Shown: positions 34,801-45,256 of the stretch, one piece after another
Numbering within the stretch: the stretch's first letter is position 1
Layout: every line of letters starts with the position of its first letter
Assembly (NCBI GenBank): GCA_014621425.1
Contig: JAANBB010000002.1
Coordinates: 375,001-439,000, forward strand
Direction: 5' to 3'
DNA length: 64,000 nt
DNA from: Cylindrodendrum hubeiense
Lineage: Eukaryota > Ascomycota > Sordariomycetes > Hypocreales > Nectriaceae
Translations under genes and position numbers: made by a program
Notes under the pieces: generated by a model
What the model was told of the DNA's origin: nothing
The model's input: the letters and a program-made list of their open reading frames with translations, nothing else
Databases searched by the model: none

Positions 34801-36387
34801 AGCCTCATCCACACCTTCCGGGTCCAAAGTGTAGAATTGCTTGATGAGCAAATCAGCGCAAAGGAAGTTTTTATTTGAAATCTCGATGATTCTGTCACCG
34901 AGCTTCCTAAGCTTTTCTTCCGTATCCAGTCTCTTAGAAAGTACTGAAGAGCCCAAGAATATGTCTGATTCGTCTCCCGCCGCAATGGTCTTAAGTTTGT
35001 TGTTGACGAAATTACTGATGGAGCTTTTGTTGTTATCGGCATTTATAATTTTGGCTTTCATATGTTCCGCGTGATGACGCAAACCTTCTCTCGAGGTAAG
35101 AATGACTCGTGCTTCTGGTGAGTTCAGCTTGTGTAATTTGGGGATGACATCGCGGTAAATGAGATCTGGAAGCTCATCAAGCCCATCAACCAATATGTAG
35201 ACACGGTCGAAGCTCCGCGATACAGCACCCAAAACCGAGAAAGCCGAATCTCCTTCCTGGAAACTCCGAGCCGGTCGTATCAGATGATCGAGTGCTTTGA
35301 CGTGGCTACTAGCCTGTCGGGGAGCCATTTCCCACAGTTGGTGTAAGAGCTGGCGTATCAGGCAGGCAATAATCTGATCTGAATTCTGTCTCTCCTCTTC
35401 TTTGAAGGAACAGTAATAAATTGTAACACCCACCACGGGTGGCTTTAGGGGGCTCTCGTCCTTATTATCAGCCGGCCATGGGTCATCCGGATCCAAACTC
35501 AGCAGATGTTGCGCTAAAAAAGTAGCCAGATGAGATTTGCCGGCGCCAGCTTCTCCAAGGATCCACAACCACGGGGCATCATCGCTCAAAGGAGCTTTAT
35601 GCCAGGTCTGAAAGGACTCTTCATCAATAATCCAGGAAGGTGGACTATGCTTCAGGTTATTGAGCTTTTCTCCCGCGGAGGGTTCCAATTGAATCGGGAG
35701 TTGCTCGACAGCTCTGGTGAATTGTGTGGCATCGATTCCCTTTTCGATGTTCTTGAGACTGTCAAGAATATTTCGTTGTGCCTCTACAGTGTCAAGAGCT
35801 TGGTACGTATTGAATACCACTAGTGCTCTCCAGGGAACGTTAGCGGCGAAGGAACCAAGAAATGCCACGTTCAAAACTAACCCATCAAGTCTCTCGTCCT
35901 GATTGTGGAGCTCATCTACACGACCGTTGATCCATGACTCGTCAAGAACCCATTTGACTCCCTTCCAACTCCGATCAAACCCTCGTTGAAATGACGACTT
36001 TAGCTTCTTGTCCTTGAAATATTCTTGGAGGTCATCAACTATGCTATCATATTCATCAAGGATTTCCGGGATTTTGGTTTGAGTGCGGTTCACCAAGGAC
36101 TGGACGTCTTCGTTGGGAGATAATGAGGAAAATAGGCGCTTCATATCCTCGATTCGTTCTTGCGATTCCTTCAATGTTTCAGACTATTCATCCAAGCGTC
36201 AGCATTCCAGCGTTCACAACACATAGTCATTGCTCTACAACTCATGTTTGATGGTGAATCCTTGAGTGGGCTGGATGAGGCATACCAAGTTGTTGACTGT
36301 TTTCTCAGCCTTGGCAGCTGTTTTTGTCTTCTTGACCAACAGCGCCACCAGCTTAATCGCCTCTATAGTCGTGGTAAAGATATCCAT
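31884..36387 (-). CDS. NACHT-ankyrin NLR-like protein
   Basis: Fungal NOD-like receptor of about 1414 residues. Exons are 36286-36387, 32566-36183, 32243-32507, 32096-32189 and 31884-32049. Residues 1 to about 200 are helical and charged, with a hydrophobic stretch near 138-160; this would be the effector/signalling region but matches no type I can name. The NACHT domain has Walker A GEAGAGKSHLATFL (about 244-257) and Walker B VYILVDGLDELPD (about 362-374), then LTSREG. Ankyrin repeats fill about 720-1200 (for example YTPLFMASRLGHYEIVEVLISLGADPD). The last ~200 residues form a beta-rich region with ITGKDQGWSDHGNKYPWDKG, a motif I have seen at the ends of other fungal proteins of this kind. 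Likely cytosolic sensor for non-self recognition or regulated cell death. The 32508-32565 intron (acceptor GAG) is the least certain junction. Confidence 0.87.
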
Positions 36388-37865
36388 TGTGTCAGGTACT
36401 TGGCTTGAAACCCGCACGGCAAGTTTCGTCGCGACGGATAAGAAACACGTAGGATATGAGCCGGCTGTGTGTTTTTCGGTCCGAAAATGCCTCAAAAGTT
36501 GCTCATGCATGTGGATTGGGGTCCAAACTCACGTAAGCAGAGTGATTTTGTAACCCTGATCTACACAACCTACTCACGGTCCAAGCACTATTCCATTAGT
36601 GATGTGAAATGCTTTGACATATGTAGTTAAAACGTGGTGAGGGTAAATAAACATCTCTCGACCACGCACCCCGCTCCAGCAGGCCTGTAGCAAGCTGATG
36701 AGTTTCAAGAATGCTCTGCAAACTTCCAAACCGGCTCTCCATCAACTACATTGTATTTTGGCCATCGAGTTTCAACAATATAAATGACCATTTGTGTCCA
36801 TGAGCAATGATACCTCAAATGAAGCCCAAACGAGAAATGCGCGTCCATCAATAACGTCTGATTTCATGAGGAGGGATCACGCCAGCTCTTTGGCCAATGA
36901 TCTTGATTGCAGCGCGAAACAAACTGTCTACCTGATGAATCAGTACTACACGGTATGCGAGACCCTTATCTAGAGTTGGATCTTATTCAGCTCTATTACG
37001 GGGTTGTTTGTCCTGAAAATTAACGCGGTGGAGTGTACTGGTGTAACGTTGGTGTGAGTATCTGAAACTATGTTTTATGGCCAAGGATCTCTAAACCCTG
37101 CCTCCAATTCTCATCATCCAAACCTCAGCGTATTGATATGAGTCTATTATCTTTGCCGATGTTAAAGAGGTGAGATATATTCATTGTAAATTAGTAACAA
37201 TACTCGCAGGACCAGCTAGGCCAGTAGTACTACTCATTACGTAGTAGGCCGTAATGCTAAGAGGTGATGACATTTTAATGCTCATAATAGGTAAGGCAGT
37301 CGCATGTGTTTGACTTGATGGGTGAGTTTAATTAGTTAAAATGAAAGGATAACATGAAGGATCAAATCCGGCTACTAGCAGGATATGAAACAATTAATAC
37401 ACGTCAATCAAGACATAGTACACGGTATGGAGTGCTTTGGTACATTTAAAAGCAAATTAAAGATGCTAGACAAATGCTGCTAGAAGTTTTACTAAGCTCT
37501 ACACTACCCAACCTTCTGGAACTTAGTATAATGACGAATTGGACTAAGTTGATAATTTTCGAACATTCCGAGTGTCGGTAGAATGCACATAAACTTAATC
37601 TAGAAAGAATATATCGTTTCGTGAATCACACACCACACATCTATGGTGTCTGGCTCAAATAATAAAATATTGGGATCGGTCTTTCTTCAGCATGAAACAC
37701 TCAACAAGGCGTTTGCATACTCGAAGTTCAAGATATTATTACACTTAGCTATAGCTTTTTGTGCGTGCACACAGAGCAATACAACTCACTATGCCTTTAA
37801 ATCTGTTCTTGTTATAGAAGGCTGGCATTGAACTTGTAAAATGCATCCGGCTTAGCTTCTAGCGT
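36388..37865. other. AT-rich intergenic, no gene seen
   Basis: 1.5 kb containing the NLR promoter and then AT-rich sequence with many TA steps and no frame over 62 codons after 36600. It may be a decayed repeat, but no terminal repeats or transposase remnants are visible. Confidence 0.45.
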
Positions 37866-38644
37866 CTAGTTATCAGAAGCTGCGATTATCCTATCTGCCA
37901 TATCAGGCAATGTGTCCGCAACAATATCCATCTGTCCAAATATTTCGGGGAGCGCCTCGCCCTCTAGTGCAGTACAATAGGCCGCATTAAATCTGCAAAT
38001 TGATGTCAATAAAGAAGGAAACAGAAGCAGAAGATGAATACATACCCCACAGTCTTGGCTGTAGATGCATCCCATAGGTGGGCAGCTGCAAACCAAGGTT
38101 TACGCCCGCCGACTGAGAGCCGTTTCAGAATAGGCTCATAGGCCTCCGGGGTTGGCTTTGCAAGCCCTGCCGAGTCACAAGACAGAAGGCTCTCTACCGG
38201 CATTTCGACACCTCCTCGCGAGAAGTACCCTTTGACCCGGGCAATATCCCCTGCTGTAAAACACCAGACTGTGAAGCCGGCCTCGCGCAGCTTGCTGATG
38301 CACTCAGAAGCTCCCTCTCGAAGAGACAATTTCTTCCACTCCTCAATTAGATGCGCAACATCATCTGAGCTTGCAAACGAGTGTGGGTCTTTGATCCCAG
38401 CGTAATGGAGACAGCGGTAAAACAAAGCCTCGAAAACCTTGAAGAAAACTACATAGCGCCCAGACATGGAAAGATACGTGTACTCGCGCTCAGCCACCTC
38501 CAGCCAGCAGCATCCAAGAAGCTTCGGCTGGATGCCACGAGCGCGAAGCCGTTCGCCCAGTCGTTCGTCAATAGCCTCGAATAGGTGCTCATAGGAGACG
38601 AGAGTGCCAACAACGTCAAAAACGACATTCTTTGGAGCAGACAT
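37866..38644 (-). CDS. haloacid dehalogenase-like hydrolase (type II L-2-HAD group)
   Basis: HAD-superfamily hydrolase of 241 residues, exons 38046-38644 and 37866-37992. The nucleophile is Asp10 in VVFDVVGTL. Motif II is TVWCFTAGD, motif III the lysine in GLAKPTPEAYEPIL, and the final acidic motif region AAHLWDASTAKTVG. The order and spacing are those of fungal 2-haloacid dehalogenase type II proteins, which act on short 2-halo acids or, more often, on unknown phosphate esters. The first intron ends TTGCAG. The gene is divergent from the flavin oxidase at 39808 over a 1.16-kb spacer that carries repeats and CCGG palindromes, suggesting joint control. Actual substrate unknown. Confidence 0.87.
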
Positions 38645-39807
38645 GGTGAGGAGTTGACGAAAATATTTTGGAAGAATATGCAATAAGTCGGAATTGAGTG
38701 ATGATTGTTTTGATGAAGAATACTCGAGAGCCTGACACAATGCGCTACCTCAAATATAGGGTTTCTAATAGGTGATACATATTGTCTATACTCTATAGAA
38801 ATATCGCACTTTGTTAGTTCGCCGTGTAGAGGCTCCACCTCTGAGTCCCGGAAGCTGGTCCGGCTGAAAAGACCCAGCCTTTGTTACCAATATGTTGCGA
38901 ATCGCAGTCGGCTTTGAGCCGATTAGCCGTATTGAGTGAGGGGTATGTGCTCCGAAACCGGTCCGGCGATAACCCTGTTTCCTATCGTATCAATGACGGT
39001 AATACTTTCCGTGTACAAAAGTTCGTTCTTATCAGTTGGCCCGGTCAGGATGATTAAGCCTTTGATGACTATAATGCAAATTGCAGCCGGCCTGTCGCCG
39101 ATCAGTTGCATTGAGGGGTAGATGCTCCCTGACCGGCCCGGCGATTACCCCTGTTTTGAGTCGCATCAATCGCGGCCATACTTTCCATATACAGTAGTTC
39201 TTATCAGATCGTCCCGGAGGTGGGGGGTACATGCCATTTATCCAGTAAGTCTTGAATTTCGGCGCTACAAATAGGTCCGTATAACTTTCTAGCGGCATAG
39301 TCCTAAACTACTACTGAACTTTATAATTATTCCCTGCGGTAAGTGAGTATCATCGACAAGTTGACCATAACCAGACTAGACTGGAATAGAGGAAGCAATC
39401 GGAAATCTATGTATAGCCTGTGTTTAACGATTATATATAATTCCATTTGCAAAAGTCGATGGATGTTCGACATCATCATTATGGGAACGCACTATTCATA
39501 GTATTAACCTCCGGATAAGATAAGGATTTGTTCACTGACCAAAGGCTAACCATGTGGTCAAACCAGCGAAAAGGACCAACGAGAATCCCATTTATGATTA
39601 AAGTGGAAATCTGATAAACTGATACTTGGGAAGAGTGGAGCCGTACAATACATGCCTGAGCCCGGCAACCGGCCCGGGTCACTACTTCAACGAACGACGT
39701 GTAACGTCAATGAACTTAAAGGGACGCCAACTTCAGCTTGACCAGTAAATAATCTCCACGTCAATTCCACAATCTCAACTACCTAGCCAATACATCTATT
39801 TTGCACA
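38645..39807. promoter_or_regulatory. divergent spacer, HAD / flavin oxidase 1, repeat-bearing
   Basis: Holds two diverged direct repeats (about 38900-39220) and CCGG(N)CCGG-type near-palindromes at about 38866, 38958, 39132 and 39669. The same motif reappears in the spacer at 44526-45256. No gene seen. Confidence 0.5.
38900..39220. repeat. two diverged ~179-bp direct repeats
   Basis: Copy A (about 38900-39078) and copy B (about 39079-39220) share, in order, GCAGYCGGC, CCGAT(T/C)AG, ATTGAG, TG(A)GGGGTA..TGCTCC, ACCGG(T/C)CCGGCGAT(A/T)ACC, CGTATCAAT / CGCATCAAT, CATACTTTCC-like and GTTCTTATCAG blocks. Offset is 179 bp (for example ATTGAG at 38931 and 39110). Pairwise identity looks around 70 percent by eye. 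No coding capacity. Confidence 0.75.
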
Positions 39808-41618
39808 ATGCCTCTCCCAATCGAGAACCCTACGAAGTCGTACTGGATTGAGGGGGCTGAATCCCCTCTACGGGACTTTCGCTCCACCAATGACTTACCA
39901 AGCGAGGTAGACATCGCCATCATCGGCAGTGGGTATGCAGGAGCAACTACGGCCTACTGGCTTCAAAAGGTATTGAGAATGGCCTAATATCACGTTAGCC
40001 AACCAAATTCTAATTAAATGCTAGCATACGCAAAATGGTGCCGACAAGCCTAAAATGCTGATGCTTGAGGCACGGGATATTTGCGGATCCTCGACAGGCC
40101 GAAATGGTTGGTTTATTCTCCATTCGGATCCCTTCGAAACTAACCAAAGATAACCTAGGGGGGCAGTTGAGACCTCATGCCTACTCGCGCTACACGCCAT
40201 GGTCCCGGCGATTTGGATCTGAGGGGGCAATGGATCTCATCAAGCATGAAATGGCACATCTGTCTGCTTTTAAAGAACTCACAGCTGAGGAGGGCATTGC
40301 TGAGGAGGTATGCCTCAAGCTTGGCGAAACATTTGATGCAGCGATGTCAGATGAAGCGTGGACCCGACTGAGAAGCGCATATGAATTGATGAAAAAAGAC
40401 CACGGGGAAGACAATGAGGTGGTTAAAGTTTGCAGGGTTATCGAAAACGCCAAGGCTGCTGAGGAGTTCACTCAAATGAAGGCATGTCTCGGGGCCGTAG
40501 TACACCCTGCAGGCCAAATGTGAGTTCGCTCTATTGTGATGTGGATGTGCTCAAAGATAACTAACATCTCGCAGATGGCCCTACAAATTTGTGCATGCCC
40601 TTCTTCGCATCGTACTTGAAGCAGGCAACCTGAACCTCCAAGCGCACACGCCAGCTTTGAGTGTTTCAGAGCGAGATTCCAGCGGCTGGATCACAGTTAA
40701 AACGCCAAGAGGAGACGTGCGAGCAAGGTCGGTCGTACACACGACAAATCGATGGGCCTCCCACCTCTTACCGGAATTCGACAACCTTATTGTTGCAGAC
40801 AGAGCGACTTTGGCGTCTATTCCGGCTCCAGAGGGTTTTATCAAACACACCGGTGCCCAGCATTGGGACAGCGTTATCAACGTATGAGTGTTCTCAGAAA
40901 TGCGACAGTTCATAGCTAACCCACATAGAATTATCATCTCCAACTTCCACCACCATACAACAACATCATTATTGGTGGAGCGAGATCTGTTCTTGTTCAA
41001 TCTCCAGACAAGTGCTACCTGAATGATGAAGAGGACAAGCAATTCGATGGAATTCCTGAGTTTTTCCAATCTTGGGCTGGGTCAGACGTGGTCGGCTGGG
41101 AAGGGAACAATCCAGCAGAGTTATGGAAGGGTGTTAATGAGGGTGGTTGTTGGACTGGTGGTAAGTCTTCCTACCAGTCTCAAGACGCACAAATGGTTCA
41201 CTAACGGTATTACCAGTTGACTCAGTGAGTATCGACGGCTTCCCCTTCGTCGGAGCTATGCCAAATCGCTCTGGACACTTTGTTGCGGCTGGATTTTCAG
41301 GTCATGGTGAGTATTCTTCTCCGTATCATCGATTAAAAACATGACGCTGACGCAAGTACCCCAGGCATGCCGCGAATTCTTCTCTCTACTGCTCATATCA
41401 CACCGCTTATTTTGGATTCCTTGGGTGTCAAATACAGCCCCCCGTCCCTTGTTGGGCCATATCCAGCCCTACCAAAACCATTCCTAGCTACACAGGAACG
41501 AATCGACTCCCTTCAAAAGTTAGACGCTGGGGCCATATTTGAGCAGGACAAGACAGACGCCCTGGAAAGTGCAAAGAAGCCGTTTTGCAAGGGCCGCCAA
41601 ATCCAATCAAACCTTTGA
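39808..41618 (+). CDS. DAO-family FAD-dependent oxidoreductase 1
   Basis: Flavin amine/amino-acid oxidase-type protein, 495 residues. Seven exons: 39808-39969, 40025-40106, 40159-40519, 40575-40881, 40929-41160, 41217-41306 and 41365-41618. The FAD motif is DIAIIGSGYAGATTA (about 35-49), then LMLEARDICGSSTGRNG and GGQLRPH, the family hallmarks. The C-terminal DGFPFVGAMPN and VAAGFSGHGMPR form the second FAD-contact region. No signal peptide or membrane helix. Homologues (DadA/PuuB-like) oxidise amines, N-methyl amino acids or gamma-glutamyl polyamines. A related oxidase lies at 45257, with a transporter between. Compared with that copy, the stretch before NYHLQ is shortened (about residues 285-305), which could alter the substrate site. 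Confidence 0.88.
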
Positions 41619-42659
41619 AGTGAAGAAAAGGAATTGACGCAGACGAAATGCCAGATTAGCTGAACACCTGGTGACTTTTTCCATAGTACATACATCAGGC
41701 AATTGAATAATATTCAATCAAGTACTGCATTTAAAGATCAAATCAGCACATTTACATCCTTAAATTGAGTCACATATTGATGTTTGTTCTAAAAAGCAAG
41801 ATTTGAATATGTGTTGCATCTAGAGTAGGGTAAATAAAAGAAGCTACCGCGAGTCTCAAGGTATTTTCACACACAGACTAGGACTCAGAAACCTTTCCGC
41901 TATCCTAAATTCAATTAGCTCATGGGAGAGGTTACATAATAATTAGAGGAATTATATTTACTTAATCCATGTCAGGATTCCATGTGCCGACAATTGATTG
42001 GAATAACGGCCTCTATCCTCATTTGTGTCGAAACATTCTCCTCCCTTAATACTCTGTTCTCCAAACCATCACCAGCCTCCACGGCCTCATCATTCGGTTC
42101 TGCCGCTCTCAGTCATGTTAAGAAGCTCAAGATATGATGACATTGTGACGTCCTTAACTGATGGAACCCTTCATATTGTGACCTGGCCTCTTCAATTTCG
42201 ATTCTATAACCGGTCTTCTAATATATGATACAAGTGTGTAATTGCAATCCTCCTTTAAATGTCAAGATGTGACTTTAATGTGATAGGACACATTTTGAGT
42301 TGCAAACTGAATGCTTAAAATTGGTGCTGGTGTTGCAAGCGTGTGGTTAAAGTTATGAGGCTTCGCATTTGGGCGTATTCTTGTATATTTAATCGCTATC
42401 TAAAACAGATAAACGTATACTCACCAAGCTGACTTGACGTAGTATCGAAACTTCGTTGGACTTAGCAAGGCATAGGAATGGTGATTCACACTGCTGCACC
42501 TTAAGCTTCCGAAGCTGATCTCCCATTTAATTGTACATGGAGAGAGTGAAAGAGATGTTATCAGGAGACAAAAGTGATCGATTATACACGAGGACACGAA
42601 CCCATCCCCGCGTACTATCCTAGCCATGTATACACGTCCCTGCAGTCGTCTAGGCTGCT
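41619..42659. other. convergent AT-rich spacer
   Basis: Between the 3' ends of oxidase 1 and the UNC93-like transporter. No gene; contains expected 3' untranslated sequence and A/T-rich runs. Confidence 0.5.
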
Positions 42660-44525
42660 TTAGTCGACCTGGGTCTGTTTCGAGGATGGTATACCATGTA
42701 TCACTGCAGCTTCCCCTACAGCAACATCCACGGTTTCAGGGACCTCTGGCACCAGCCGGATGAGGAATACCATGCACGGAATAGCGAGAGCCAGAACTCC
42801 ACAGTTGACATAAAACGGAATTCGAGGATCAGCGGTAGAGTTGGAGTTGATAGCGTACGAGACCGCTTGACCAGCAGTTTCAAAAGCACGGAACAGGCCG
42901 CCCGTGCGTGAAGAAGATCCTACATCAGTTGAAAATGTGCCTAGAATCCAGTATAGAGAGAGCTGAGTCCAATATCCGGTGATGAAAATGATCAAGTATG
43001 GAAGATAGGCTTCTGCCCATCTCTTGCTTGCACTTTGATAACAAAAGATATTAGCCTATGGTTCAATTAAAGGACTTCAGGATTCAACTTACAGTTCGTA
43101 GTCCAATGCGGCTGTATCTTTCCCAAATTTGTGATACTCGATACCAATCCAGACGAAGCAGGCCGATTGGGGAATAACCCAGAGGATAAAAGCGAGCCAT
43201 GCCCGCTTTGATTGAGACCAGCGCTTCGAATCCAATAGTGACCCGTAGGCAATGACAGCTGGAATAGTGATTGTTGCTTGAAACAGATGAGTAAGCCTTC
43301 AACAGTAGCAGTTCCGAATTCACCTACGGACGATGAGCGATGACAAGCTTCGCGCGCGCACAGAAAAGTGCAACGAAAGGTACGTGCCCATAGTTCCACC
43401 ATAGAAGAATGAGTAGAAGGCAGGGATAAAAACGAGCCAAGTCTAAGTTCAAAGGTAAGCTATAGGCGGGATCAATGACTAGTGGAAATTGGCTGACCTT
43501 TTTGTGCTGCATGTGGATCCATAAGGCTTGAAACTCCTGCTTCCAGCTGATTCTTCCTGAGATAGGAATTTTGGATCCATCACGACGTCGAACACGTCTG
43601 GTGGGCGACAATAGGAAGGCCCAGATTACACCAGTGCACGCTATTCACCACAATAGTGAGAAACAATTATAGGTCAATATGTCAAGAGAAGCTCACCAAA
43701 ACCAACAAAGATGAGGTATGTAGACCATGCAATTCCTCCTGAAGAGGACTGGGTGTTGTTTGTGGAAAAGTTAATGGCACCACCAATAACACTGCCAGAG
43801 TTTCGCATGGCAGACCAAATTCCTGGACCAATTTCGTCAACGCAGGGCATAAACGATACTCGGCTTTGACTTACCTAGGTAGAAACCTCTATCATTTTGA
43901 TACGGGTATGATAACATTGCGGTCGTCTCTGCGACGTATAGGAAACCCGAGGTGAATCCTCCCAAAATCTATTAAATTGACCATTAGAGTTGGAGGAACC
44001 TTTAAAACCGGAGTTATTTGAAACTTGCATTTGAGAAGAGAAGGTACCAGTCCACGCCATATTTTGCGTTCACGTAATAAGCGGAACCTGACAGAGGCAT
44101 AGCCACCGCAGCAATCATGCAAGACCACTTGATGCCAAATTTGTTGATCAGGGGACCTCCAGCCAGTGTCACCATACAGCCGGCCGCGTAATTGAGCGAG
44201 TTGGCCAAGTTGGCTAAGTAAGGGCTGGATAGACCGCCTCCTCCTAGGTTGGAGATGGCATCGGACATAGCTGGGCCAACGAATGAGAGGCTACGCAACG
44301 ATTATTATGAGCTAGATTTTGAGTATTACACGACATGGTGGCTTACGCTCCAAACAAAATCATTTGAAATAGGACACTTCGGTAGAATTTAGGAAAGGAC
44401 GAAGCACGTAGATACGCTTCATCGATTTCACCATCTTGACCTCCATCGATGGTATAGCTTGGTACAGTGGCAAGTTCAGCCCTGTCAGCAGTTTTGCTGT
44501 CGTCTTTTGAATGTGAAGTTGCCAT
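42660..44525 (-). CDS. UNC93-like major-facilitator membrane protein
   Basis: Twelve-helix MFS-fold membrane protein of 491 residues, UNC93-like group. Eight exons: 44347-44525, 44029-44290, 43875-43968, 43697-43822, 43498-43640, 43328-43442, 43093-43276 and 42660-43032. A polar N-tail (MATSHSKDDSK) precedes FYRSVLFQMILFGALSFVGPAMSDAI. Next are NSLNYAAGCMVTLAGGPLINKFG, the family's early loop, and FTSGFLYVAETTAMLSYPY. Later helices include SLLDSKRWSQSKRAWLAFILWVIPQ. Intron 2 is a GC-AG intron (GCAAGT at 44023-44028, ATTTAATAG end), the only reading that joins the two halves. Probably a small-molecule transporter at the plasma or vacuolar membrane. It sits between two DAO oxidases and shares a promoter region with the second, so it may import their substrate. 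Confidence 0.88.
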
Positions 44526-45256
44526 GAGGGGCAATGAAGAAAGGACGTATAATGGGGAAATGGAGTAACCGAAAGTACCAAAGGGAATACAGTTTTATAT
44601 CCATTAGTATTAGAGATCCTATCATTCGTGCATCCTATACTATGGGGACGACTGATAAAGCCAGATGCGAGATAGCACCTCCACGTCAAGGATTCAGATC
44701 TACTGCCTAGCTTCCTTGCAACATCAACTCAAATTGATTAACTCGCTTGTTGCCAGATAGGTCAGAACCTTGCTCATACATCAATAACACGTAGTATTAG
44801 CGAGTACCGGTAAAATCTATTCCGGTTGACACCGGGCCGGGATCTTCACTGTACTACCTAGTAATGCGCAAGGCCTCATACGGTGTCGAGCGGCACGGGT
44901 CCGGGTAACCATTTCCTAAATTGAAATGGTCGAAGTATGTTAGCTACAAGCATCCCCCATTCTTGTGATCGGCGAACCGCGCGTCGCCTTATCTCCGACT
45001 ACCAAAAGTCCCTGCTAGAATTCTCCAGGGATCATTTGATAGCATCCCGGGCCGGCTATCGCGATATGCGATAACTCGCCAGTGGCTGGTCTATTTGGGC
45101 AATTCGGGCCGGAAGCGTTCCGACGACTCAGCTAACGTGACCAGGTCATGATATAACAGGCGACACCAAGCTCACTACACGCTTCCCATGCCCACCTCTT
45201 CCGTATTAGCAATCATCTAGCCTGTACTTTACCCCAATCGGACTGCTATCAAGATC
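44526..45256. promoter_or_regulatory. divergent promoter, UNC93-like / flavin oxidase 2
   Basis: 731-bp spacer between head-to-head genes. Contains CCGGGCCGG-type near-palindromes at about 44832-44842, 45046-45055 and 45105-45112, and the inverted repeat TATCGC...GCGATA at 45057-45071. The CCGG motif type matches that in the HAD/oxidase 1 spacer. Confidence 0.5.
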
